Assembly: GCA_011319805.1 (NCBI GenBank)
Contig: SJRY01000206.1
Span: 175,359-239,358 of the forward strand
Reading direction: 5' to 3'
Origin: Macrocybe gigantea
Lineage: Eukaryota; Basidiomycota; Agaricomycetes; Agaricales; Callistosporiaceae
DNA: 64,000 bases
Position 1 is the first letter of the stretch; each line of letters opens with the position of its first letter. The notes below the pieces were generated by a model. That model saw only the letters and a program-made list of their open reading frames with translations. It was not told where the DNA came from and made no database searches. A program made the position numbers and the translations under genes. Positions 45,020 to 55,256 of the stretch are shown here, piece after piece.

Positions 45020-48000
45020 GGTGCTAAATCGCGACCCATACAACTGAAACAGACTCGCTTCGATACCGGATGTAGATCATCCCATACTCTGAAATACACC
45101 ATTCCTGCCAAGCGATCTGAAGCACCAAGAAAAACCATCCAAGGGGACAAACCACCAAAGAGGAAAGAGCTCGCAGTACCAGCGAGGATACGAACACGAA
45201 AAGGAATCGCAACGATAACACCAGAAGTCGATAGCGGAGCGGATAGGACCTGCATCAACACCGCGATAGTAGCAAAAACAGGACTGAAGACACGACGAAT
45301 CAAGAAGATTCCCATCATAAATGCAGACGGATCACCCAATCGTCAGAAAACAGCAGACCGAGTAGCGGAGGTCCACATCGACATTAAAGGACACAAGGAG
45401 CATATGGAAGCCATCGTACTCGATATCGGAAAAACCGACATGCTACTAGGACATGACTGGCTTGTCTACCACAACCCAACAATCAAATGGAGGACAGGAG
45501 AAATTGTCTTCGACAGATGCCCCAAAACGTGCAAAATAAACCACCAGACGATCAAGATACAGAAGGTGGCTGAACCAGCGAAAACCACAGCCAGCGACAA
45601 GACAGGAACCCAGATACCCCCATATCTGATCAGATTCAAACACCTCTTCAAGGAGAAGAACTTTGATCGCTTACCAGACCACAAAGAATGGGACCATGAA
45701 ATAAACTTAACAAGGATGCACCCAAAACGATACCGAGCAAGGTCTACCCGATGACACAGAAAGAGCTAGAGGAACTAGATGCCTTCGTCGAAGAAGGATT
45801 ACGAACAGGAAAAATACGCCCATCGAAATCACCTTACGCAGCACCCTGCTTCTTTCGCAATAAGAAGGATGGAAGCAAGCGACTCATCCAAGACTACCGG
45901 GAAATAAACAAATATACGGTCAAGGACAAGTTTCCACTACCACGCATCAGCGAGCTCCTCGACGTACTACAAGGAGCAAAGTACTTTAGCAAGATCGATA
46001 TTATCTGGGGTACAATAACGTGCGCATCCGGAAAGGGGACGAATGGAAGGCAGCCTTCCTAACAGCAAGAGGACTCTTCGAACCGACAGTCATGTATTTT
46101 GGGCAGTGCAACGCACCAGGCACTTTTAGCCGAATGATGGCGAGCCTCTTCCAAGACCAAATACGAAGAAGAGTGTGCATAATCTATATGGATGACATAT
46201 AATCATCGGACGAACACGAGAGGAACTCCAAAAGAACACCATAGAAGTCATGGAAATACTGAACAAGAACGACCTATTCATCAAAGGACCGAAATGCGTC
46301 TGGGAATCATCGAAAGTCCCAGTACTAGGATACATCGTAGGAGAAGGGAAGGTAGAAATGGAACCAGAAAAGATCACAGCCGTACAATCCTGGCCAACCC
46401 CAAAGACGAAGAAAGAACTACAAAAGTTCTTGGGATTCACGAACTTTTACCGACGATTCATCAAGGGATATGCAAAGGTCGCTAAACCCCTGACGGAGTT
46501 GACTGGAAACAAAACATTCCAGTGGACAGACAAGCAACAAGGCGCTTTCAAAGAACTGATCCAACATATAACCTCAGCACCCATTCTAGCACTACCACAG
46601 ACAGAAGGAAAATTCCGAGTCGAAACGGACGCCTCAGGATATGCCATTGGAGCGGTACTATCACAACAGCAGAAAGGACTATGGCATCCGATGCATTCAT
46701 TTCGAGATGCATGACCCCAGCAGAGCAAAACTACGAAATCTACGACAAGGAACTTCTTGCGATAATGGTCGCACTAAAGACATGGAGACAATACCTCCTC
46801 GAAGCTCGAGAGAAGTTCGAAATATTGACGGATCACAAGAACCTATCATACTTCCGGAAGCCGCAGCGACTCAATTCGAGACAGATTGGCTGGTACCTGA
46901 AATTACAGGAATACGACTACGAACTACGACACGTACCAGGAAAGGCGAATGGAAAAGCGGATGTCCTGTCACGAATGGCAGGATATGAAGAAAACCTAGC
47001 AGAGAAGGACGACATACAAATGATCAAAGAAGCAGCATTCATTCGACATCTGGAAGAGAATAATGAACGAGACTTCGAATTTATGATGTTCGAGGACGAA
47101 CACCCACAGAAAGAAGAAGCAGAAAATAACGAAACAATACAAACAAGAGGAATCACGATGATCGAATCCTCAAGGATAGAACAAATTCGACAATGCGCAC
47201 GAAGGGAAACGATCGTAACAACAGGACTGAAGGAAAAACCACACTGGTTCACAGAAGACGACCACATCGTATATGTAGGAGGAAAATCTATGTTCCTCCA
47301 GACAACAAACTGAAGGAAAACATCATGTTTGAACACCACGACACACCCATCGGAGGACACCCAGGGCAATACCGCATGCACGAGCTCATAAGCCGCACCT
47401 ATTGGTGGCCATCAATGCTGACAGACATCAAGAAGTATGTCAATGGATGCGAAACATGTCAGCGAAACAAAATCATCCGACAAAAGAAACACGCACCCCT
47501 GCACCCGCACGAAGTCCCACAACAACCATGGGAAGATATCGGAGTAGATCTCATAGGACCGCTACCCAGCTCGAACGGCTTTAACGCCATCGCCGCAGTC
47601 ACAGACCGCCTGACCAAGATGATCCACCTAGTTCCCACAAAGACCGAACTCACAGCAGAGGTCTCGCACGACTATACCGAGACAACGTGTGGCGGCTTCA
47701 TGGAATTCCACGAAAGATCATCAGTGATCGAGGACCCCAGTTCGCAGCACGATTCATGACAGCACTTCTAAAATTACTCGGAACAAAGCAAAACCTATCA
47801 ACGGCCTATCACCCACAGACAGATGGACAGGCGGAGCGATCCCACCAAGAAACGGAAGCCTTCCTCAGAAGCTTCACAAACAACCTACAGGACGATTGGG
47901 CAGAATGGATAGCAATTGCAGAGTACCAATACAATGACAAAGCACACCAGGGAACGAAGGAGACACCATTCTACCTCAACTATGGAATGCACCCCTGGAA

Positions 48001-48635
48001 GGGAGAGCCGCAGACGACAGAAGGGAATAACCCGCAGCAAAAGACTTCGTCAAAAGAATGAGCCAAATACGAAAGGAAGCAAATGCCGCGCTGCAATATG
48101 CACAAACACGAGCCAAAGACAATTACGACGCGAGACGAAAACCTGCCCGGAATACAAGAAAGGAGATAGAGTATGGCTAGAAGCCACCAATATCACAGTC
48201 AATCGACCATCAAAGAAGTTATCGGCACTCCGATACGGACCGTTCAAGGTGGTTGAAAAGAAAGGAGCCTCGGCATATCGCCTGGAACTCCCAGCATCAT
48301 GGCAGCTGATACACCCCGTGTTCAATGAAACACTGCTCACGCCTTACAAAGGACCCCGTTTCAAGATACAAGAGCGACCATCACCACCACCCCCTGAAAT
48401 CATAAATGATGAAGAAGAGTACGAGATAGAAGAGATCCTAAAAAGGAAGAAACAAGGGAAGGGGACACTATTCCTGGTCAAATGGAAAGGATACGGACAC
48501 GAAGAGAACACATGGATCAAAGAGAAGGAGCTGGGGAATGCGCAGCAAGCTCTAGACCACTTCCTAAAGAAGACTGCGAACCAGGATAAAAGGATCACGA
48601 CAAGAGGGAAGAAGACCAAAAATCGCACTTCATGA
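45020..48635 (+). CDS. pol: Pol polyprotein (PR-RT-RH-IN-chromodomain), frame-broken
   Basis: Pieces in successive frames: protease-like VDSGADRTCINTAI (45220) and DMLLGHDWL; RT with KKDGSKRLIQDYREIN, SKIDI and the catalytic YMDDI (46185); RNase H with VETDASGYAIGAVLS and DHKNLSYF; integrase with the zinc-binding HHDTPIGGHPGQYRM...CETCQRNK, then VDLIGPLP, SDRGPQFAARF and QTDGQAERSHQE; a GPF/Y-like KKGDRVWLEATN; and a chromodomain YEIEEILKRKKQGKGTLF, LVKWKGYG, ENTWIKEKEL. Breaks near 45015, 45745, 46005, 46198, 46690, 47288, 47670, 48030 and 48150, each lowering the frame by one. The chromodomain suggests targeting to a histone mark. Confidence 0.85.
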
Positions 48636-49030
48636 CCACCAACGCCCCCATCAGCATCGACAGCAGCGAGGGCAGCCGCGCACCTACCCCCAACCGCCCA
48701 AGCGACCTCGAGAATCTGGCAAGGATTCTCAATGCTAGCGACTACATGGACCCCCTCGCCATCACACTCGGCGCATATATGCGCTATGTTATGACCGTCC
48801 GCACGCACCTCTGGACCGGGAGAACCCCTGATGGGACCGGCCCCACTGCAGCTGAACGTATCGCGCTTCGCGAAGCAATGGAAATGCTTCGCACAGAAAA
48901 CCGGCGGCTTAAACTCCTCGCCACCACACTCCACCACATTCGCGCCTATAATGAAGAGCTCATTCATACATGGGCCCCGCGTGCCGCGACCGCCTGGGAG
49001 ACCAATACTGGGTGGGGACAGCTGGACTAA
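48632..49030 (+). CDS. extra 3' ORF of the chromovirus, 132 residues
   Basis: Starts with an ATG that overlaps the pol stop (ATGA, 48632-48635), the same arrangement as leader/gag. The protein begins MTTNAPISIDSSEGSRAPT, followed by a predicted helical segment (AAERIALREAMEMLRTENRR). No domain recognised. It is close to the 3' LTR, where some plant and fungal chromoviruses keep an additional gene. Confidence 0.6.
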   Translation: MTTNAPISIDSSEGSRAPTPNRPSDLENLARILNASDYMDPLAITLGAYMRYVMTVRTHLWTGRTPDGTGPTAAERIALREAMEMLRTENRRLKLLATTLHHIRAYNEELIHTWAPRAATAWETNTGWGQLD

Positions 49031-49054
49031 GGTTTTTCGCGAGGACGCGAATCT

Positions 49055-49067
49055 AAAGAGAGGGTGA
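49055..49067 (+). other. polypurine tract
   Basis: AAAGAGAGGGTGA sits directly before the 3' LTR, the expected place for plus-strand priming. Confidence 0.7.
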
Positions 49068-49387
49068 TGTTACAGACGCCGCCCAAAGGACTATTCATTT
49101 TCTTATCTTATCTTTCCCACATCCCTTATCTCCCCCATCATGCTGCGCAGCGCGCAGCCATCGAGTCATCTCACTTCCCTAGTCATCCTGAGTCATCTCC
49201 TTCCAGTCTTACTCATCCGCAGTCCACAGCATTGCGCAGCCCATGGTCCGTGCTCGAGTACTGTAGTGTATATAAGGACTCCCAGATGTACCAGTAACGC
49301 TAGGCTTAATATTCCTTTTGCCATCATCTCAAGACCACTCTCGCACTTAGTCTGCCCGAGTCCTTCTGAGATTCGTCTAGCCTAACA
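49068..49387 (+). repeat. 3' LTR
   Basis: Same length and, as far as I can read, the same sequence as the 5' LTR; followed by the CTCTT target duplicate. Confidence 0.95.
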
Positions 49388-50672
49388 CTCTTCATTTAGA
49401 GACATGGTCGAATTCTCAGAATCTGACCATGCGTCATTAATCATCCAACGTAACCGACTATACATGCACAAGGTAGTCCGATTCAATTATACAACCTACG
49501 ACATGCGGCGAAATCAAGACTCTATCAATCCGTGGACACATCCCGATGTGATGGTCTTGTCCCACGAAGCCGCGGAGGAGGTCGGGAGAGACCCGCATCA
49601 TACGCCTATGCGCGGGTCATCAGCATATTCCATCTCTATGCTCAGCGCTTTGGAATAGACGATGTCCCTCACAAGATGGACGTCTTGTTCGTGCGCAACT
49701 TTGACCGCGATCGGCGACACCACTCCGGGTGGAAGGCCCTGCGTCTTCCTCGCGTCGGCTTTCTGTACGGGTCTGACCCAGACGCATTTGGCTTTCTCGA
49801 CCCCAACGACGTAGTACGCGCAGTGCACTTGATGCCTGCATTTGCACATGGACGAACTTCGGAACTTTTGGGACCATCTATCGCCCGTCAACCCAAAGAA
49901 GATCACGAAGATTGGAATTGGTATTATGTTGGAATGTAGGTCATGGTCTGCGTACCTTGGCATTCGGCTGATTTGCGTTTACAGTTTCGTCGACCGGGAT
50001 ATGGTGATGCGCTATTTCGGTGGGGCTATCGGACATCAAGCAATATGGGCCGCCCTCGGTGATCTTGGCGAGAAATATCTGGAGGTAGTGTCCCGCGTTG
50101 CGCCCTTCGACAAAGGCAACATTATACAAGGTGTGTTTCTTTTTTCTGTGAAGCTAGATGTCTCTAAGATAATTCAAAGAACCGATACAAGAAGATGAAG
50201 GTGAAGATGTCGAAGAACAAGATGAGGAGAATGAAATCGATGAGGATGAAGGCGAAGAAGGTCAAGAAGACGAGAATGAAGAGGACGCAGATGCAGAAGA
50301 CAAGGATAACACAGATGATGAGGAGGATGAAGAGGACAAGGATGAGGACGAGGACGAGATGGAGCACTTGGACCAGAGGACGGAGAAGACGAATACGATG
50401 ATGCTGAAGGTGCAGAGGGCTTTGCACCATTTAATTGAAACACGTAGAGCACTTTGTTTTCATTCGGAGATTTCTTTCTGATGACAGTCATTCTTGATAC
50501 AAAATAGGATCAGTCCACCCCACTTGCCACACCGTTCGCAGAGGTCAATGCGGCTTTTGCGGTCGTCTTCCCCCGCCTGAGTGTTGGCTAACAGCTTCCA
50601 GCTCTGCGATCGAAGGTGATCCTATCCTGCCGCCGATAAGCGAAACAAGTTTGTCGCTCGTCGTAGTAACTA

Positions 50673-52325
50673 ATGCCCCCATCAATGCCCGCCCCCGCCA
50701 ACGCTTTCCCTGCCGCCCCCCAGCGCCCGCCCCTGCCAACTCCCTGCCCCCTCCCTCACACTCGGCGGCAACGACGATTCGTTGCCGCCAGTGCCCTCCT
50801 TCCCTCCCTGGCATTCCACGGCGTTGGCGAGTCGCTCGTACCAGTGCCGTGCATTCCTTCTGTTCTGCTCCACAGCCGCGGCCACGACAATGATGGCTCG
50901 TTGCGGCCAGCCTCCCCCGTCCCCGCCTTTCCACTCCATGGCAACGACGTGTTGCCGCTGCCCCACGCGTCCTTCCTCCCAGTCGACGGCAACAGCGAGC
51001 GCTCGCCATTGATGCTGCTGCACGACAACGGCCATACGTTGTCTCCAGCCCCCTATGCGCACTCGCTGCCACTCTATGATAATGCAGAGGCGCTGCCCTC
51101 GGCTCGCTACGCATCTTCCTTCGTGCTCGACGGCAACAGCAATGACTCGCCCTTGCCCCCAACGTCTTACAAGCCCTCCTCCCTCTTCCTAGCCGACTGC
51201 CCGCCTTCGCTTCCGCTGTACGGCAACGACGAGGCGTTGCCAACGGCCTTGTACGCGCCCTCTCTCCCACTGCACCGCAATGACAAGATGGTGCCACTGG
51301 CTTCGCATCCGCCGTTGATCCCGCCTTACGTCGACCCCAGGGCAGCCCTGTACGCATCCTTCCTCCAACTCTATGGCAACAGCGAGCGGCTTTCCTTAGC
51401 GCAATTCTCGTCGTCGATGCCGCTCCACGACGACGCCTCGTCGCTACCCTCCTTCATGCTCGATGGCAACAGCAACACCTCGCCATTACCCCCAATACCC
51501 AGCGCGTCCTCCTCGCTCCTCCCAGCTGACCACGCGCACTCGCTTGCGCTGTACAGCAACGACGAGGCGTTGCCAACGGCCTTGTACACGCCCTGCTCGC
51601 CTTCCCTCCCGTTCTACGACAATGGCAAGCGTTTTTCCATGGTCCAGCTTTTCCCCCCGTTGCCAGTCCGAGCTGACTGCGCTCATTCTCTTCCATTCTC
51701 CGGCAACCGCTCGCCGTTGCATCCGGGCCCCCGTGCGTCGTCCTCGCTCCTCGCGGTCTCCGACCTTCCCTCCATCCCGCTCGACGGCAACGACGAGGCA
51801 TTGATACGGGCCTCCGTTTCCTCCCGGACTTTGTTCTACGGCAACGATTTGTTGTCGCTCTCGGCCTCGTACGCGCCCTCCGTCCCATTGCACGGCAATG
51901 ACGTGTTGCCACCAGCGACCTCCTCGCTCCTCGCGGCCTCCGACCATCCCTCCTTCCCACTGTACGGCAATGCCTCGGCGTTGACCTCGGTGCCCTACGC
52001 ACCTGTTTTCCTGTCCCACAGCAATAGCGAGGCGCTGGCCCCAAGTCCCAGCGTAGGCTCCTTCTCGCCCACGTCTTCCGCTCGCCAACAGCTCGACGGA
52101 TCGAGCCGTCCGATCCAGTTCACGGACGACGCCGCGGCGAAGCAGACGCAATACGTCCGCCGCTGCTGCGTCAATTGCCGCACGACCGAGGCGCCAGCAT
52201 GGCGCCGCTCCACGCTCAACCTCGGCAAAATCGTCTGCAACAAGTGCGGACTCTACGAGCGGACCTATCGCTGTCCTCGCCCGCTTTGCCTCGATAGGTT
52301 CCGCACCACCAAAAACACCTTGTAG
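50673..52325 (+). CDS. GATA-type zinc-finger protein with long repetitive N-terminus
   Basis: 550 residues, single exon as read from the first ATG. Residues ~20-470 consist of degenerate ~20-25-residue repeats built on SLPLYGNDEALPTALYAPS (66-bp-like minisatellite; e.g. at 51205, 51545, 51885). The C-terminus has one finger, CVNCRTTEAPAWRR and IVCNKCGLYERTY (C-x2-C-x19-C-x2-C), then a Pro/Arg tail; such x19 GATA fingers with NPGK/NLGK-type loops are common in agaricomycetes. It probably binds GATA sites in the nucleus. The GC-rich repeats give open frames on both strands that I regard as shadows. It lies between two mobile elements and could be a relict. Confidence 0.75.
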   Translation: MPPSMPAPANAFPAAPQRPPLPTPCPLPHTRRQRRFVAASALLPSLAFHGVGESLVPVPCIPSVLLHSRGHDNDGSLRPASPVPAFPLHGNDVLPLPHASFLPVDGNSERSPLMLLHDNGHTLSPAPYAHSLPLYDNAEALPSARYASSFVLDGNSNDSPLPPTSYKPSSLFLADCPPSLPLYGNDEALPTALYAPSLPLHRNDKMVPLASHPPLIPPYVDPRAALYASFLQLYGNSERLSLAQFSSSMPLHDDASSLPSFMLDGNSNTSPLPPIPSASSSLLPADHAHSLALYSNDEALPTALYTPCSPSLPFYDNGKRFSMVQLFPPLPVRADCAHSLPFSGNRSPLHPGPRASSSLLAVSDLPSIPLDGNDEALIRASVSSRTLFYGNDLLSLSASYAPSVPLHGNDVLPPATSSLLAASDHPSFPLYGNASALTSVPYAPVFLSHSNSEALAPSPSVGSFSPTSSARQQLDGSSRPIQFTDDAAAKQTQYVRRCCVNCRTTEAPAWRRSTLNLGKIVCNKCGLYERTYRCPRPLCLDRFRTTKNTL

Positions 52326-52768
52326 ACAGCCTTTTTTTTTTTCTTGTGCCTGTATACTTGAGCAATAAAATCAACTTTCTTGCTAAATGAATATCTGAGT
52401 GATTCAGAACATATTATTTGTCATTCATTGAAGAAAGCTAATGAACAAAGACATTATGGATACCAGACAACATGGATTACAATGCATGCTTGATATTATT
52501 ATAAACACAATCATGTATTACATTGCATACTGGCAGACAAAATTGTATGCTGAAAATAAAATTGTAGCAAAATTGTATTACAATGTAAGGTGGTCATTAA
52601 AATTGCATAACATTGTAATCTCAGATTATAATTGTAGCCCACCAAATAAAATTGTATTACATTGTAAGATGACTACTATAATGCTATACAACTTGTATTC
52701 TCATACATGACTATACAAATTTGTCCGAATTATACATTGTTTACAATGTCAAACAATGTTATGGACTT
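52326..52768. repeat. AT-rich array with TACAATGTAA / ACATTGTA words
   Basis: Low-GC stretch in which short words such as ATTACAATG, ACATTGTA, AAAATTGTA and AATTGTATT recur at irregular spacing. It ends at the truncated recombinase of the DIRS-like element. Its vocabulary matches the array at 32.1-32.5 kb, though the unit is less regular. Confidence 0.65.
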
Positions 52769-53110
52769 TTTGCTGATGACCGTGGAGTATGTGCCATGCG
52801 CGAAGGCCACAGACGTAGTTCTTTATTGTCGAGCTGGCATATATGCCTGCCATCCCAGCTGCGAAGGCCACCAACAAGAGTGGTTCAACAGGTGCTCGTC
52901 GCTCCTCCGAGACATTCCGTTTGTCACAGAAGACGTGGAAAACCAGCAGGCCTGCCCCATATGATTCTAACGTGCTGCCTGCCCAAGCTTCTGCCATTGT
53001 TTTGAAGACCCTGCGCACATCTTCTTCTGAGAGTTCAGAGGTGGCAGCCTGGTGACTGCGTTGACTGCTTGTCGGTCTCCACAACCGTAGGCGTTCTGAG
53101 GCATGGCAGT
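52769..53110 (-). pseudogene. tyrosine recombinase (YR) of the DIRS-like element, N-terminal domain only
   Basis: Reads SEEDVRRVFKTMAEAWAGST, ESYGAGLLVFHVFCDKR, LLLVAFAAGMAGIYASST and KNYVCGLRAWHILHG, the SAM-like N-terminal part. The catalytic Arg-His-Arg-Tyr region that should follow is absent, replaced by the AT-rich array. Confidence 0.8.
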
Positions 53111-53208
53111 GGGGTCGAAGCGGGGATTCTTTGAGCTGTAAATGTTGGGGATAAGGGGGGGGTTGTGTGGCGCTTCGCACTCTGTGTGTTTGTATGGTTT
53201 TGAGGTTG

Positions 53209-55256
53209 TCAATCCTCTCTGGGGGCATGTGCAGCCTGGTAGAGATGGATTTCGAGTTCGTCATCGTCGTACTCGTCTTGTGGCTCGTTTTGAGGGCTGG
53301 GCTCAGGTGGTTTTGGCTTGGCTTCTGGGTAATGGCCACTCCGTCGAAGTGCCATTTCTTTATCTGAAAATGGTTGATCGAAGTATGCGAGGAAAGGTTG
53401 TACTGCTGAGGGGATCTCAATAAGTTGCAAACGTGCAGAGGGAGGGGGGTAATGGCCCCGCGAAGGGCCATCTGCTGGGTTTTCTTTGCTTGGGATGTAT
53501 CTTGTGGTGAAATCGCATTGTGCATCATGAGCGATGATGTGTATGCGCTGAAAGACTTCATTGACTGCCTTATTGCGACTCCTTCCTTTCCACCAGCCTT
53601 CCGTGACGACTCGATTGTCCCCGTAAATGACGAAAGTGTCTTCCGCCTGGGCTTGTGTTGCAATGTATAAGGTGAGTAACTCGAAGCCCACTGCCTCCAC
53701 CCAGGCAATGTCCCATCCGTCGCGCTTCCAGCCTGGCAAGAGACGCCATGCTTGCCATCGGTCCCCAATGACAATACCAATCCCGATCTCTGAGCTGGCA
53801 TCAGAGAAGGCTTGTCGGTCTATTACTGTTCTTGGTCCTGGTATGCTTCTCGTTATGCGGGAGGATGATAATGTCCCTATCCACCAGTCAAGGTCGTTTG
53901 GAGTCCGTTTAGGTGGAGTTCTGGGTTTGAACGGTTCCTCGGCTCCGGTGCTCAGCATTGTTTCCAAATTCATGAGGTAAGCCCGTCCTTCCGGAATCAC
54001 TTGGGCTGCATGTAATAACTTGCCGTATAGGCTCTGTACGTCTGCCAGGGTGTGGCATCGCTTCTTCTTCCATTCCTCAATTGCTGCCAGATATTTCTGC
54101 CTCTTGTTAGGGGCGATTGACACCCTTTTGTTCTCCATGTCCCACAGGAAACCCAGAAAGAGTACAATGACATCAAAAGGGGTTGTTTTGTTTGGTTCCC
54201 ATGGAATCCCCAGTGCCTGGGATATTTCTTCTATGTCTTGCTCGGAGTAGCAATAAATGTCCTCTGTGCCCTTATTCAATTTCTCTTTTCTCAGGTCCTT
54301 GAGTGGAAAGGACATGTTGTCATCGAAAACAGCCAGTTTTTGAAAAGGCATTGCTGTTCCTTCATACCATATTCGGCCACCCTTGTGTTGTCGTCCCCTT
54401 GGGCCCTAATCTCACGCTGCCATTGTTCGCATTTGGTATTGTAGTCCGCTAGGTGTTTTCGTGGGATCCTGAAGAATAAGTGGTCATCTACCCATTTGGA
54501 AATTGGACCAATTCCTTTCGCGCGCATTATTTCTATTCCGGCATCGCTAACACGCCCATACACTCCTCCTGCCGAGGCCAAGCCGAAGTCATTGCAGGTG
54601 TTAATGGCGAACTGATCTTGGCCTGGTAACCTCACTACCAGCCCCGGCCATTGGCTTGACTTTATGGGGATGGTGCGGTATGCCTCTTTGACATCTCGTG
54701 TGGCTGCCTGTGATCTAGGGGGTAGGTAATATATGATGTTGCATATTGTTGCGAATGTGCCCCACAGGCAAGCATAAACATTAGCATCGATTGTATAGTT
54801 TATAGAGCAGATTCTATCAATGGGGTTATATGGATATGAAAAATTGTGAATGGCGCGGAATTTTCCCGGTTTACCTGACTTGGGGATGAGGGCAATTGGA
54901 GAGGATTGGAAAGGACCTATGAGCTCTTCGACTACTTGTGTCGAGAGCGGGCCTATATATCTTCCTTTCGCAAGCTCTCCTTGTGTTATCTGAAAAAAGT
55001 GCTGATTATATATGTATGTGGAAGGGTTATTAAATGGGGTATAAGTGCGATAAATTTGACGAATGCCAGCATCGAAGCCAGTGCGCAAGCCTTCTGTAAT
55101 GTCGTGGTATTCTTGGTGAAGCCCCGCTTTGTGAAGCATGACCTCCCATGTATCAGCCTTGTAGGGTGTCATCGGCTTGTTCCGGCTCTGCTCGAGGACA
55201 TCCTTGAGCTCCATGATCTTTGTGGCCACAGCCGGAGCACTCATGCTTGGCGCCAT
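53209..55256 (-). CDS. DIRS-type reverse transcriptase and RNase H, one frame break
   Basis: From 55256: DITEGLRTGFDAGI, PSTYIYNQHFFQ, PFQSSPIALIPKSGKPGKFR, ATRDVKEAYRTIPIKSSQWP, CNDFGLASAGGVYGRV and the catalytic KWVDDHLFFR (about 54490). After a one-base frame shift near 54360 the RNase H part continues: VLFLGFLWDMENKRV, SDASSEIGIGIVIGDRW, VEAVGFELLTLYI and FVIYGDNRVVTEGWWKGRSRN, then HIIAHDAQCDFTTRYIPS. Together they are typical of the fungal DIRS/PAT group. Confidence 0.85.

Larger units (their letters stand above)
42876..49387 (+). mobile_element. complete Ty3/gypsy chromovirus, 6512 bp
   Basis: Bounded by 320-bp LTRs (42876-43195 and 49068-49387) that I read as identical, and by the target duplication CTCTT (42871-42875 and 49388-49392). 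Internal order: leader ORF, gag, zinc knuckles, protease, reverse transcriptase, RNase H, integrase, chromodomain, extra 3' ORF. The insertion sits inside the Plavaka transposase gene, and joining the flanks at one CTCTT restores that frame. Identical LTRs imply a recent insertion, but the coding region has ten frame breaks, all of one sign. Confidence 0.95.
39551..50438 (+). mobile_element. Plavaka-type DNA transposon (CACTA-related), split by a chromovirus
   Basis: The transposase gene runs 39551-42875 and resumes at 49388-50438. The N-terminus has a C2H2-like finger (CQSCRLECKSSQGLSLHRKKC is the region, 39593-39655). The core blocks read HSKWVVPFLITRRWAEDIF, LPDTVQDIYMKLGKQAA, LMHAVWELLLDEDFMHAY, GITRRLFPRFFTYSADYKEK, CPCPRCFIPKKNIPLMGT, NFYSMFQPNFLHEFELGVW and PEPHNSMVLDLVF. 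After the insertion: VRFNYTTYDMRRNQDS, DVMVLSHE, VHLMPAFAHGRTSELLGPSI and FVDRDM, then an acidic tail. Two single-base frame breaks occur in the second half (about 49600 and 50380). Terminal repeats were not identified, so the outer limits are those of coding sequence only. Confidence 0.85.

Noticed and set aside
50545..52151. Several long minus-strand open frames opposite the GATA protein
   Set aside because: Arg/Gly-rich mirror translations of the GC-rich minisatellite; the plus frame ends in a proper zinc finger.
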